From contig JAQISU010000179.1 in NCBI GenBank assembly GCA_029339505.1, positions 14,656,001-14,720,000 on the forward strand: a stretch of DNA of 64,000 nt, read 5' to 3'. Under the pieces are notes generated by a model that was given only the letters and a program-made list of their open reading frames with translations, was not told the DNA's origin and searched no databases. The DNA is from Unio delphinus (Eukaryota; Mollusca; Bivalvia; Unionida; Unionidae). Each line of letters opens with the position of its first letter. Within the stretch, counting starts at the first letter, position 1. Of the stretch, positions 63,970 through 64,000 are shown piece by piece. The position numbers were made by a program, and so were the translations under genes.

Positions 63970-64000
<31 letters not shown>
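63970..64000. repeat. (TA)n microsatellite at the window edge
   Basis: At least 15 TA units, possibly continuing beyond the window. Confidence 0.95.

Larger units (their letters stand above)
61926..64000. other. Region upstream of the distal first exon
   Basis: Presumed 5' flank of the serine-rich gene. It holds short tandem repeats and two (TA)n tracts; no coding exon recognised. Confidence 0.5.

Overview
This is an AT-rich eukaryotic nuclear window with spliced genes, tRNA-derived SINEs, LINE fragments, MITEs and very extensive tandem repeats. The best guess is a mollusc, probably a bivalve. That rests on the style of the repeats (tRNA-Leu-like SINEs, foldback elements, intronic minisatellites) and on clear animal-type gene content; the species cannot be fixed from the sequence alone.

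Two genes are supported, and they converge on each other. On the + strand is the gene for mitochondrial large-subunit ribosomal protein bL28m (MRPL28). Four coding exons are visible, at 3738-3897, 23192-23308, 28166-28307 and 44002-44145, and their splice phases fit (2, 2, 0). The N-terminal few residues and the C-terminal exon were not found. Intron 1 is 19.3 kb and consists mostly of a 17.4-kb array of a 25-bp satellite. The third intron (15.7 kb) is filled with several independent minisatellites, a LINE, foldback elements and SINEs. The last visible exon ends in a stretch where the splice-donor region is tandemly repeated, giving three candidate donors 48 and 36 nt apart, all in frame.

On the - strand is a gene for an unrecognised, serine-rich, mostly disordered protein with an N-terminal coiled coil. 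Its large last coding exon (49367-51781, 804 codons) joins to a small exon at 54090-54172. Upstream there are at least four candidate first exons (61808-61925, 60248-60368, 57081-57105, 56086-56104). Each begins with ATG and ends with the same phase and a final G, so each could splice to the common exon. This suggests alternative promoters giving different N-termini.

Layout: 1-3135 26-28-bp satellite with a SINE insertion; 3738-3897 MRPL28 exon; 4712-22072 25-bp satellite with higher-order structure, including a 3.33-kb segmental duplication; 22.1-28.2 kb MRPL28 exons 2-3 with LINE, SINEs, a piggyBac-like MITE and foldback MITEs; 28.3-44.0 kb repeat-rich intron; 44.0-44.3 kb MRPL28 exon with repeated donors; 44.4-49.3 kb further intergenic or intronic minisatellites; 49.4-61.9 kb the minus-strand gene; 62-64 kb non-coding, with short repeats and (TA)n. 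Nothing bacterial, viral or CRISPR-like was seen.
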